From Methanobacteriota archaeon (GTDB lineage: Archaea > Thermoplasmatota > Thermoplasmata > RBG-16-68-12): a stretch of 64,000 nt of DNA. The notes beneath the pieces are model-generated. The model worked only from the letters and a program-made list of their open reading frames with translations, was not told the origin of the DNA and ran no database searches. Position numbers and translations under genes: made by a program. Below are positions 14,036 to 21,858 of this stretch, piece after piece. Within the stretch, counting starts at the first letter, position 1. Each line of letters opens with the position of its first letter. The DNA lies in contig VBLR01000114.1 in NCBI GenBank assembly GCA_005878665.1, positions 1 through 64,000 on the forward strand, read 5' to 3'.

Positions 14036-16441
14036 TTAGGACAAGACCTCCGCTCTCGACTCCTGAGTCGGCGTCATCGTCACCCGGATCCGGCCGGGGA
14101 AACGGTCGGCGATTTCCGCGAGGTGCGTGATCAGGATCACCTTCTCGAAGACTTCGCCCATCCGAAGGAGTTTCTGGACGAAGAGTTCCCGCGAGATCTC
14201 CGTGTCGAGGGAGCCGAGATCGCCTTCGTCGATGAACAACGTCTTCATGCGGCCGAACGTGCGGCCGATCTGCGGCATCGAGGCGAGTTCCCGCGCAATT
14301 GCAAAGCGTAGGGCCGCGTTGATCTGCGTCTTCTCGCCGCCGCTGAACTCCGCGACGTCGTGCCACCGCCCGTCGACGCCTTGGACGAGGATCCGAATCC
14401 CGTGACCCCGGCCCTCCTCGTACGTCTCCAGGCGGATGCGACCAAATCGACCGTCCGTGAGTTCGGATAGGTTCTTTGAGGCCTCGATCTCCAGTTCCGG
14501 CAGAAGCTGATCGACCGCGTACATCACGACGCCGCGCTTGTGGAAGACGCGGTTCACGAGGACATCGTAGATCTCGAGTTCCCCGCGGAGCGCCTCTCGT
14601 TGTCGCTGAGACTCCTTCAGTTTCTTCGCGTCTGCCTCGAGACCGGCGATCTGTTCTGTGAGCGTCCTGGCCTGTCCCTCGAGGAGGTGCCACGCCTTCC
14701 GCTCCGCATCGAGCTCGCCCTGCAAGGTCTCGATCTTCGCCTTTGCCGCGCCGAATGCCTCTTCCGACGATCGGAGTCCCGCGAGTTCCGCTTCGAGGGA
14801 CGTGCGTTCGGCCTCGAGCGACTTGCGTTGCACCGCGAAGTCCGCGAGCCGTGCGCTCACATCCCCAACCTGTCGCAAGAGGATCGTGAGTTCATCGAGC
14901 CGCTTCCGCTTCCCGGCCTTCTCCGCGACCGATTCGCCCACGAGGACCAGCCGTTTCCCGTCCAGCTCCGTGAAAGGAACGGCGTCGAGCTGTCGCAACG
15001 CCTCGATCTTCGCGTCGTCGAGAGGCTGGAGGAGCCGATGGCTCTCGTCCGCCTCCCGTCGGAGATCGTCTTTCAGTTGCTCGAGCTGCCTCTTGTACTC
15101 CGTGAGGACGAACGAGTCCGCATCGATCGAGGCGACCTTCTCGTGGACTCGGGAGAGGGCTTTCTCCGCGCGCGCCTGTTCCTCGCTCAGTTCCCGGACC
15201 AGGTCGGCACGGTCCGCGAGCCATTCCAGTTCGCGCGCGATTCGCGTCACACGCTCTTCCAGCCGCCCCTCGTCACGGAGCGAGCTGAACGCGGTCTCCC
15301 GGTCGATGTCGGTCCGGAGCGAGGCGATCTTGCGATGCAACTCGTCGATCCGATTCTTCGTCTCGTCGCGTCGCTTCTCGTGCTCGTGCTTCGCGAGGTC
15401 GAACTCCCGCCCCGCCGCGCGGGCGGCGGTCTCGCGCTGCTCGTGGGCCGCCTTCGTTTCTTTCAGGCGATCGAGTTCCTCCCGGAGGCGGTCGAGGTCT
15501 CCGATCTCGTTCTCGAGGGCGGCTCGTTCCGGTTCGAGTTTCGCGGCGATCTGGCCTTGGTCTCGGACTTCGGCCTCGCGGGCCCCCAGGGCTTTCAGGC
15601 GCAGCGACCGATCCTCGAGCGCGGCCGACGACCGCACCCACCGTTCGTGCTTCGCCTCGAGGTCCTGCATCTCCTTGGAGCCGGCCTCAAGGGCGGCCTG
15701 GAGTTGCGCGACGCGCGCCCCCCGCTGTTTGCGTTCTTCATCCAAACCTCCGAGTTGCTGTCGCAATGCCGGGAGACGACCGAGCGCTTCCTCCCGCGCG
15801 GCGATTTCGGCCTCCTTCGCCTGGATGTCCCCCTTCACGGATGTGAAGCGTTCTTTCGCCCGCTCGAGGGCCTGTTCGAAGATCTCGAGACGGAAGAGTT
15901 TCTGAAACACCGCGAGGCGTTGCGCCCCGCCCGCGGCACCCAGTTCCTTCATCTCCTCTTGACGGACGAAGGTGGAGTTTCGGAATCCGTCGTAGTCGAG
16001 GCCGACCACATCGCGGATCGTCCGCTCTTTGTCCGGGATCGTCCCCTGCACCGCTTCTCCGTCCCGCGTGACCTCGAGGTACGATTCCTTCTTGGTCGTG
16101 AAGCCGCGGGTGACTTCCCACCGCTCGTCCCCTTGGCGGAAAGCCACCCGCACATACCCGTTCGGCCGGCACACATCCGCGAGTTTCACGCTCTGGATGT
16201 CCGTCCGAGTCGTCTTGCCGTACAGGGCGAACGTGATGGCGTCCAGGATCGAGGATTTCCCGGCACCGGTCCGGCCCGTAATCACCGTGTATTTCTCGGG
16301 AAATCGGAGCGGCGGGACCGTCTTCTCGAGGTAGCGCATGAACCCGCGCATCTCGATCTCCTCGAGGACGAATCCCTCCGCACTTGGCGTGGGCTCCAGG
16401 TTCGAGACCGCGGCGACCTCGACCTCTGCCTCGTCCCTCAC
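14036..16441 (-). CDS. rad50: Rad50 ATPase, without zinc hook
   Basis: An 801-residue SMC-like ATPase that partners Mre11 in double-strand-break processing. Walker A is GRTGAGKSS (56-64), the Q-loop region is STFVRQEEMKEL, two long coiled coils run from about 180 to 430 and 520 to 640, the signature is FSGGEKTQINAALRFA and Walker B is TLFIDEGDLGSLD followed by ILITHLAEI. The apex of the coiled coil has no CxxC: the only cysteine in the protein is residue 91. So it lacks the zinc hook that dimerises most Rad50 proteins. Overlaps mre11 in ATGA. Confidence 0.93.
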   Translation of the reverse strand: MRDEAEVEVAAVSNLEPTPSAEGFVLEEIEMRGFMRYLEKTVPPLRFPEKYTVITGRTGAGKSSILDAITFALYGKTTRTDIQSVKLADVCRPNGYVRVAFRQGDERWEVTRGFTTKKESYLEVTRDGEAVQGTIPDKERTIRDVVGLDYDGFRNSTFVRQEEMKELGAAGGAQRLAVFQKLFRLEIFEQALERAKERFTSVKGDIQAKEAEIAAREEALGRLPALRQQLGGLDEERKQRGARVAQLQAALEAGSKEMQDLEAKHERWVRSSAALEDRSLRLKALGAREAEVRDQGQIAAKLEPERAALENEIGDLDRLREELDRLKETKAAHEQRETAARAAGREFDLAKHEHEKRRDETKNRIDELHRKIASLRTDIDRETAFSSLRDEGRLEERVTRIARELEWLADRADLVRELSEEQARAEKALSRVHEKVASIDADSFVLTEYKRQLEQLKDDLRREADESHRLLQPLDDAKIEALRQLDAVPFTELDGKRLVLVGESVAEKAGKRKRLDELTILLRQVGDVSARLADFAVQRKSLEAERTSLEAELAGLRSSEEAFGAAKAKIETLQGELDAERKAWHLLEGQARTLTEQIAGLEADAKKLKESQRQREALRGELEIYDVLVNRVFHKRGVVMYAVDQLLPELEIEASKNLSELTDGRFGRIRLETYEEGRGHGIRILVQGVDGRWHDVAEFSGGEKTQINAALRFAIARELASMPQIGRTFGRMKTLFIDEGDLGSLDTEISRELFVQKLLRMGEVFEKVILITHLAEIADRFPGRIRVTMTPTQESRAEVLS

Positions 16442-17628
16442 GAGAGGGCCTCCTTGAGCACCCGACGGGCCTCGACCTTGATCGCCTCCCGTTTCGGGTG
16501 GTCGGCGAGGACCTTGTCGACGTAGTCGGTTAGGAGGCGACTGGGATCCAAGGTGAATTCCTCCGTCACGACGCGCGGCCGACTAGCGGAGACGAACTTG
16601 ACCTCATAGTGGAACGCGTCTCGGAGGCGATCCGCGAGTCGCTTCTCGTCGAGGCGGTTCCGCAGTTCGTCCGGAAGGGTGGCCTCGATTCGAACCAGGT
16701 GGCCCGTGACCTCCGCCGGGATTGCGGCGAGGACCTTCTCCGTCACGTCGTCGCCCATTCCGATGACGGCCTCGACCTTGTCCATCGGACGCGCCGGTAG
16801 CTCGACGAAGGACCAACCGCCGTCCGGGCGGATCGCCAAGAATCCTTTCGGATCCAGACGTTCGCCCCAATCGATCCGCTCCGGCGCGCCGGCGTACACA
16901 ATCTTCCCGCCGACGGTTTGATGCATATGAATGTGTCCGAACACGACGAGGTCGACGGCATCCGGAATCATGTCCGGCGTAAACGTGAAGTCGTTCGGGA
17001 CGACCTCAGGCGGCGCGGTGCTCGCGTAGCGCACGCCCTGAAACTCGAAATGCCCGAAGAGGATGCGAAGGTCTGCGTCCTTCAGGTCCGCCGCCCGGTT
17101 GCGGATCCACTCTTGCCAGGTGCGCCGCGCTGCCTCGTACGCCAGCTCGCGCGGGACGTCCTTCCCAAGGGTCTCCCGCACCTGTTCGACGACTTGCTCC
17201 GGGTGCATGTAGGGAATGAGGATGAAGCCGATCTTCCGGCCGTCGAATTCGCGGATTTCCATCTTCGGATTGCGGAACACCTTCACGTGCGAGTACCCGC
17301 GATAGTCGTCCAGGGACGTGGACCGAACGGCGCGCCTCGGCTGATCATGGTTCCCCGCGAGGATCCACACCTCGATGCCCGCCGCGCCCAGAGGCTCGAT
17401 GACGTCCCTCCGGACCATCTCCCGGAACACGGGGGCCACGTGGGCGCGGTCGAACAGGTCGCCGAGGATGCAGAACAGGGCGGCGCGATGCTCGATCGCC
17501 CAGCGAGCGGCCTTCGCGAAGTTCCCATGGAGGTCGAGCGCGCGTTCTGAGATGCCCGTTTCCGGATCGATCCGGAAGTCGAAGCTCAGACCTTCGTGGA
17601 CATCGCCCACGCAGACGATTTCGTGCAT
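16438..17628 (-). CDS. mre11: Mre11 nuclease
   Basis: A 396-residue manganese-dependent phosphoesterase that opens DNA ends with Rad50. All core motifs are visible: VGDVHEG (Asp, His), ILGDLFDRAHVAP (Asp), WILAGNHDQPRR (Asn, His), LFGHFEFQG (His) and VVFGHIHMHQTVG (His-x-His). A capping domain and a C-terminal Rad50-binding helix (VDKVLADHPKREAIKVEARRV) follow. First gene of mre11-rad50. The promoter just upstream carries the ACTTTC element seen at polB; the TATA box is centred 31 nt before the ATG. Confidence 0.95.
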   Translation of the reverse strand: MHEIVCVGDVHEGLSFDFRIDPETGISERALDLHGNFAKAARWAIEHRAALFCILGDLFDRAHVAPVFREMVRRDVIEPLGAAGIEVWILAGNHDQPRRAVRSTSLDDYRGYSHVKVFRNPKMEIREFDGRKIGFILIPYMHPEQVVEQVRETLGKDVPRELAYEAARRTWQEWIRNRAADLKDADLRILFGHFEFQGVRYASTAPPEVVPNDFTFTPDMIPDAVDLVVFGHIHMHQTVGGKIVYAGAPERIDWGERLDPKGFLAIRPDGGWSFVELPARPMDKVEAVIGMGDDVTEKVLAAIPAEVTGHLVRIEATLPDELRNRLDEKRLADRLRDAFHYEVKFVSASRPRVVTEEFTLDPSRLLTDYVDKVLADHPKREAIKVEARRVLKEALS

Positions 17629-17656
17629 CCGGGCGTGCGCAAGGCCGCCTTGCTAC

Positions 17657-17689
17657 TTATAATGTCTACGAGACGGTCAGCGAAAGTAT
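17657..17689 (-). promoter_or_regulatory. Promoter of mre11-rad50 with ACTTTC element
   Basis: Minus strand ATACTTTCGCTGACC (ACTTTC at 17687-17682) followed 19 nt later by TTATAA (17662-17657). ACTTTC ends 54 nt before the mre11 ATG, exactly as at the polB operon. Confidence 0.6.
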
Positions 17690-17710
17690 CGAACCAATGC
17701 GACTCGAGCC

Positions 17711-18931
17711 CTAGGGAATTCGCCGCCGCCTCCCGCCCGGGAACGGGGCATCGGCGCGGACGAGTTGTTTCTCCTCGAACCGCGAGGCGCGGAGCGGCAC
17801 AAGCGGCTCGGGCCTCTTTTCCGTGGCCACGTACTCGGCAAGCAGGCGTCCGATCTCCGGACAGAGCTTGAATCCGTGCCCACTGAAGCCGACAGCGACG
17901 AAGAGGCCATCGGGGCCGATTCGGTCCACGATCGGATACGAATCGGGCGTCACGTCGTACGCGCCGGACCATCCCCCTCTCGGTTGCGCATCCATCATCC
18001 GAGGAAATCGCTTCGAGAGTCGGGTTCGCAAATCGCGGACCGTGGCGGCGGGGAGCGACTCGGCGAACTCGTGTCTCGGCGTCGTCTTCCCCGGGTCTGT
18101 GTTCATGTAGCCGGTCAAGGTGTCCTTCTCCCCCTCCGGCCTCGAGTACGTGTTTCCGTAGAAATCGAAGTGGATCCGCGGTGGCGCCCCGAAGTCGACG
18201 GGTCGACGCAGGATCGTGACTTCACCGCGGACGTACCGCACGGGCAACCGAACCCTGACGGTCGCGGCAAGGTCTCGCGTCCAGTTCCCCGCGGCGATGA
18301 TCACACGTTCCGCGGACAAGAGTCCGGCTCCGCGGATCTTGACGCCCACGACCTGGCGGGCACGCGTCGCGATGGACGACACGGCGTGAGCGTGAAGGAC
18401 CTTGGCTCCTTCCATGGTGGCCGCGTCGGCAAAGCCGTGCGCGGTGGCGATCGGGTCCGCGTATCCCGCGTCCGGATCGTGGACGAGGGCGGCGTAATCG
18501 GACACCTCCAGTTGCGGCTCCATCGTCCTCGCGTCCGACGGGGTGAGCCGTTCGGCCCGAACCCCCTCCGAGCGGAGCAACTCGATCAACGCCTCGAATG
18601 CCGGGAGATCCCGTTCCCGAGTGCCGGAGAGGAAGCCCGTCGTCCGGAAGTCGCAGGAGAATCCGGTCTCCTCCTTGAATCGCCGGAAGAACGCGAGGCT
18701 CTCCTTCGCGAGTCGGATGCCGATTCGTGCCTCGTAGTGTTGACGGACGAGGGCACCGCTGTGGCCCGTGGCCCCGGCGGCGACGTGACTCTTCTCGAGC
18801 AAGACGACCCCGAGGCCTCGCCGCGCGAGATGCCACGCGGTGCTTGTCCCCATGCAGCCACCACCGACGACGACCACGTCGGCCGTGTCCGGGAGCCGGG
18901 CTGACCCCACGGGGTCCCGCATCGAATGCAT
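17711..18931 (-). CDS. FAD-dependent amine/amino-acid oxidoreductase (DAO family)
   Basis: A 406-residue flavoprotein of the sarcosine oxidase/D-amino-acid oxidase type. The dinucleotide-binding loop is VVVVGGGCMGTSTAWHLARRG (about residues 19-39), GHSGALVRQHYE follows, RVIIAAGNWTRDL is the second FAD contact, and GLFVAVGFSGHGFKLCPEIGRLLAEYV is the C-terminal FAD motif. It would oxidise a secondary amine, an amino acid or glycerol-3-phosphate-like alcohol; substrate not predictable. ATG 18931 or 18919 can start it. Monocistronic, divergent from the FtsZ-like gene. Confidence 0.85.
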   Translation of the reverse strand: MHSMRDPVGSARLPDTADVVVVGGGCMGTSTAWHLARRGLGVVLLEKSHVAAGATGHSGALVRQHYEARIGIRLAKESLAFFRRFKEETGFSCDFRTTGFLSGTRERDLPAFEALIELLRSEGVRAERLTPSDARTMEPQLEVSDYAALVHDPDAGYADPIATAHGFADAATMEGAKVLHAHAVSSIATRARQVVGVKIRGAGLLSAERVIIAAGNWTRDLAATVRVRLPVRYVRGEVTILRRPVDFGAPPRIHFDFYGNTYSRPEGEKDTLTGYMNTDPGKTTPRHEFAESLPAATVRDLRTRLSKRFPRMMDAQPRGGWSGAYDVTPDSYPIVDRIGPDGLFVAVGFSGHGFKLCPEIGRLLAEYVATEKRPEPLVPLRASRFEEKQLVRADAPFPGGRRRRIP

Positions 18932-19003
18932 CCTTATCGTGCTTTCCTTCGCCGCATTTCTATTCTCATTACAGTATAGATATCAAACCGCGAATGACAA
19001 TCC

Positions 19004-19009
19004 TTTATC
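19004..19009 (+). promoter_or_regulatory. TATA box of the FtsZ-like gene
   Basis: TTTATC centred 28 nt before the GTG at 19035, supporting a leaderless start there rather than at an upstream ATG. Confidence 0.5.
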
Positions 19010-19034
19010 TCCGGGGACTTCCGATGGCGCACGC

Positions 19035-19946
19035 GTGCCGGACACGTGGAGGCTCGGTGTCGGGGAAGAACGGGCCCGGGTCGCCATCGTGGGCTGCGGA
19101 GGGGCCGGATGCAACGTCCTGCGCCGCGTCGCCGCGCCGCCCAACGCGACCCGCATCGCCGTGAACGACACCGTCCATCCGTCCATGGCGGAGGTCTCGA
19201 CCCGCGTCCTCGTCGCCGCCGGATCGCTGCAGGCCTACGCCTCGATGGACGAGAAGGCCGTGCCGAACATGGAGACGGATGAGGAGAAGCAGATCTCCGC
19301 TTCGCTTCTCGATCGGGACATCGTCGTGATGCTCGGCGGCCTGGGCGGTGAACTCGGCGGGTGGGGGATGAGCCTCGTCGGCCGGGTCGCTAGGATCTTG
19401 GGCGATGCGAGCGTTGCGTTCGCCACGGTGCCCTTCACAATCGAAGGTCCGATTCGGCGGCAGCTCGCAGAAGCGCAGCTCCGACTCCTCCAGAAACGCG
19501 CGGACGGCGTCGTGACGTTCAGCAACGATCGGCTCCTCCAGTTTGCCAGGGACCTCCCGCTGACGAAAGCCTTCGCGGCCTTGGGGGCGATCATGGCCCG
19601 ACCCGCCGCTGAGTTGGGCGCGGTCCTCACTCGCTCGGACGTGGTGCCGCTGCGGCGGACGCTCGCCGGCGTGAGGGAATGGCGATTCGGGATGGGCGCG
19701 GGTCGGGAGAAGCACCGATGTTTCGTCGCGGTCGAAGAGGCGTACTCGTCCCCGTGGTTCACGTCGCTCCCGGAAGAGATCAGCCACGCGATCGTGCTGA
19801 TGTCCGTCCCCGAACCGGACAAAGACGAGATTGAAATTCTTCAGGAGATTCGCCGGAGGTCCCCGCATGCCGTGATTGCGTGGGCGAGCCTGCCTTCGGT
19901 CGCTACCGACGACCGTACCATCGTGCAAGTTCTCGCAGGCATTTGA
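19035..19946 (+). CDS. Divergent FtsZ/tubulin-superfamily protein
   Basis: A 303-residue protein whose N-terminus VAIVGCGGAGCNVLRRV is the FtsZ nucleotide-binding start, and whose later strands (FATVPFTIEG, RADGVVTFSNDRLLQFA) align with FtsZ. The tubulin signature GGGTGTG is replaced by MLGGLGGELGGWG (about 99-111), and the T7 loop appears as TRSDV, keeping only the second Asp. It is therefore likely a non-canonical FtsZ that may bind but not hydrolyse GTP. A canonical FtsZ is at 52262. GTG 19035 fits the TATA distance; the upstream open frame overlaps the divergent gene. Confidence 0.7.
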   Translation: MPDTWRLGVGEERARVAIVGCGGAGCNVLRRVAAPPNATRIAVNDTVHPSMAEVSTRVLVAAGSLQAYASMDEKAVPNMETDEEKQISASLLDRDIVVMLGGLGGELGGWGMSLVGRVARILGDASVAFATVPFTIEGPIRRQLAEAQLRLLQKRADGVVTFSNDRLLQFARDLPLTKAFAALGAIMARPAAELGAVLTRSDVVPLRRTLAGVREWRFGMGAGREKHRCFVAVEEAYSSPWFTSLPEEISHAIVLMSVPEPDKDEIEILQEIRRRSPHAVIAWASLPSVATDDRTIVQVLAGI

Positions 19947-20034
19947 CCGGAGCCGATTTTCGTACGCCGCCGAGCGCAGGCTTGAAATACGTCCTCCGCA
20001 TCAGGTCCGTGCTACGGACTCGCACGGGTGGCCT

Positions 20035-20820
20035 ATGTCTTCAATCGGCAAGGAAATCCGGCTGCGACGAATCCTGCGAGGCGGCAGGACGCTGATCGTC
20101 GCGATGGACCACGGTGTCTCGTCCGGCCCCGCCGCCGGCCTCGAAGACATCCGCAGGGCCGTGGCGAATGTCGCGAAAGGCGGGGCCACCGCGGTCGTGC
20201 TTCACAAAGGGGTTGTGCGATTCGCGAAGGACTACTTCGACGAAGGGTTGTGCCTCGTCCTGCACCTGAGCGCGTCGGCGGCAATCAGCACGCACGTCGA
20301 TCGAAAAGTCCTCGTCACACAGGTCGACGAAGCGATCTCATACGGCGCCGACGCGATCAGCGTCCATGTGAACCTCGGTGGTGAGGACGACGACCGAATG
20401 ATCGAAGACCTCGGGACGACCGCGACGGCGTGCGATCGATTCGGCTTCCCACTCCTCGCAATGATGTATCCCCGGGGCCCGAAGATCAAGAATCCGTACG
20501 ATGTCGACGTCGTGAAGCATGTGGCGCGCGTCGGCGCGGAGCTGGGCGCGGATATCGTGAAGACGCTCTACACCGGCGCGCCGGAGACGTTCAAGGAGGT
20601 CGTCCGGGGCTGTCCCGTTCCCGTCGTCGTCGCAGGCGGTCCGAAGCTGGACTCGGATCGCGCGGCCTTCGAGATGGTCGAAGGAGCCCTCTCCGGCGGG
20701 GCGGTCGGCGTCTCGATGGGCCGAAACATCTTCCAGGCCAAGGACCCGATTGGCATGACGCGGGCGATCGCCCGCATGATTTTCGACGGCGCTTCGGTCG
20801 ACGAAGTCTATCGTGGGTGA
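20035..20820 (+). CDS. aroA': 2-amino-3,7-dideoxy-D-threo-hept-6-ulosonate synthase (ADH synthase)
   Basis: A 261-residue class I aldolase-type TIM barrel. It condenses aspartate semialdehyde with a 6-deoxy-ketohexose phosphate in the archaeal route to 3-dehydroquinate. Active-site residues are present: Asp25 in VAMDHGVSSGP, Tyr145 in MMYPRGPK and the Schiff-base Lys176 in ADIVKTLYTG. Typical length. ATG 20035 lies about 49 nt after a TATA-like TTGAAATAC, so the operon has a short leader. First gene of the aro operon; the dehydroquinate synthase start overlaps its stop. Confidence 0.93.
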   Translation: MSSIGKEIRLRRILRGGRTLIVAMDHGVSSGPAAGLEDIRRAVANVAKGGATAVVLHKGVVRFAKDYFDEGLCLVLHLSASAAISTHVDRKVLVTQVDEAISYGADAISVHVNLGGEDDDRMIEDLGTTATACDRFGFPLLAMMYPRGPKIKNPYDVDVVKHVARVGAELGADIVKTLYTGAPETFKEVVRGCPVPVVVAGGPKLDSDRAAFEMVEGALSGGAVGVSMGRNIFQAKDPIGMTRAIARMIFDGASVDEVYRG

Positions 20821-21857
20821 GGCCCCTGGACCGCCTGGTGTGGGTGGGGGCCTTTCCCCACGAGGACAACGAGGACGTTCGGTCCATCGTCTCGGTTGCG
20901 CTCGAGGCCGGCTTCGACGAAATCGTCCTCGCGAAACAGGACGAGTCGCTTCGGGCACTCGGGCGGTTCTCTCCGATCTTCCTGAAGGACAACATCTTCC
21001 TCTTCGACGACGCGGAAATCGGCCGGCTCGCGACGATTCGGTCGGCGAAGGACGAGATCTCTGTCCGCGGGCTGAAGGGCGTGACGAATCACGTCGTCGT
21101 CCGGACGGAGGATTGGAAAATCATCCCCCTCGAGAACCTCATTGCGCACTTCCAGGGGAGCGAGACGCGGCTCCTCGTCGAGGTCCGTGACGCCGCCGAG
21201 GCGAAGCTGGTCTTCGAGGCGATGGAGGTCGGGGTCCACGGCATCCTCCTCGTCCCCTCTTCTCCCAACGAGATCCGGGCGGTCCGCGGACTCCTCGAAG
21301 CCGTGCGGGAAGACGTGTCCCTCGTGCGAGCGGCCGTCACGTCGATTCGACCGATCGGGCTCGGCGACCGCGTGTGCGTCGACACGTGTTCTCTCTTGCG
21401 GGACGGAGAGGGGATGCTCGTCGGGAACAGCTCTTCGGGCCTGTTCCTCGTCCACGCCGAGACGGCCGAGACGGGCTACGTGGCCGCCCGACCGTTCCGG
21501 GTGAACGCGGGGGCCGTCCACGCATACATCTACCTCCCGGGCGGCAAGACGCAGTACCTGAGCGAACTCCGTGCCGGGGACGAGGTCCTCGCGGTGGACT
21601 CCCAGGGCCGGGCACGCGCCGTGATTGTGGGCCGCGTCAAGGTTGAACGACGGCCGCTCCTGCTCCTCGAGGCGGAGGCGGACGGCCGGCGCCATACCAC
21701 GATCGTCCAGAACGCGGAGACGATTCGGTTTGTGACGCCGGAGGGAGGCTCGCTTGCCGTCGGCCAGGTGAAACCCGGGGACGAAGTGCTCCTGCGGCTC
21801 GAGGAAGGCGGCCGCCACTTCGGGATGCGGATACGCGAGACGATTGCGGAGCGATAA
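20817..21857 (+). CDS. aroB': 3-dehydroquinate synthase II
   Basis: A 346-residue archaeal enzyme that oxidatively deaminates and cyclises ADH to 3-dehydroquinate with NAD. Conserved stretches include LAKQDESLRALGRFSPIF, AETAETGYVAARPFRVNAG and HAYIYLPGGKTQYLSEL, all in their usual order. GTG 20817 overlaps the preceding stop (GTGA). It forms a dedicated two-gene module with ADH synthase and replaces the bacterial DAHP synthase and AroB. Confidence 0.93.
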   Translation: MRPLDRLVWVGAFPHEDNEDVRSIVSVALEAGFDEIVLAKQDESLRALGRFSPIFLKDNIFLFDDAEIGRLATIRSAKDEISVRGLKGVTNHVVVRTEDWKIIPLENLIAHFQGSETRLLVEVRDAAEAKLVFEAMEVGVHGILLVPSSPNEIRAVRGLLEAVREDVSLVRAAVTSIRPIGLGDRVCVDTCSLLRDGEGMLVGNSSSGLFLVHAETAETGYVAARPFRVNAGAVHAYIYLPGGKTQYLSELRAGDEVLAVDSQGRARAVIVGRVKVERRPLLLLEAEADGRRHTTIVQNAETIRFVTPEGGSLAVGQVKPGDEVLLRLEEGGRHFGMRIRETIAER

Positions 21858-21858
21858 G

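Noticed and set aside
14540..16525. 661-residue plus-strand open frame opposite rad50
   Set aside because: Antisense shadow of the high-GC rad50 coding sequence; no motifs and no promoter or ribosome-binding site.
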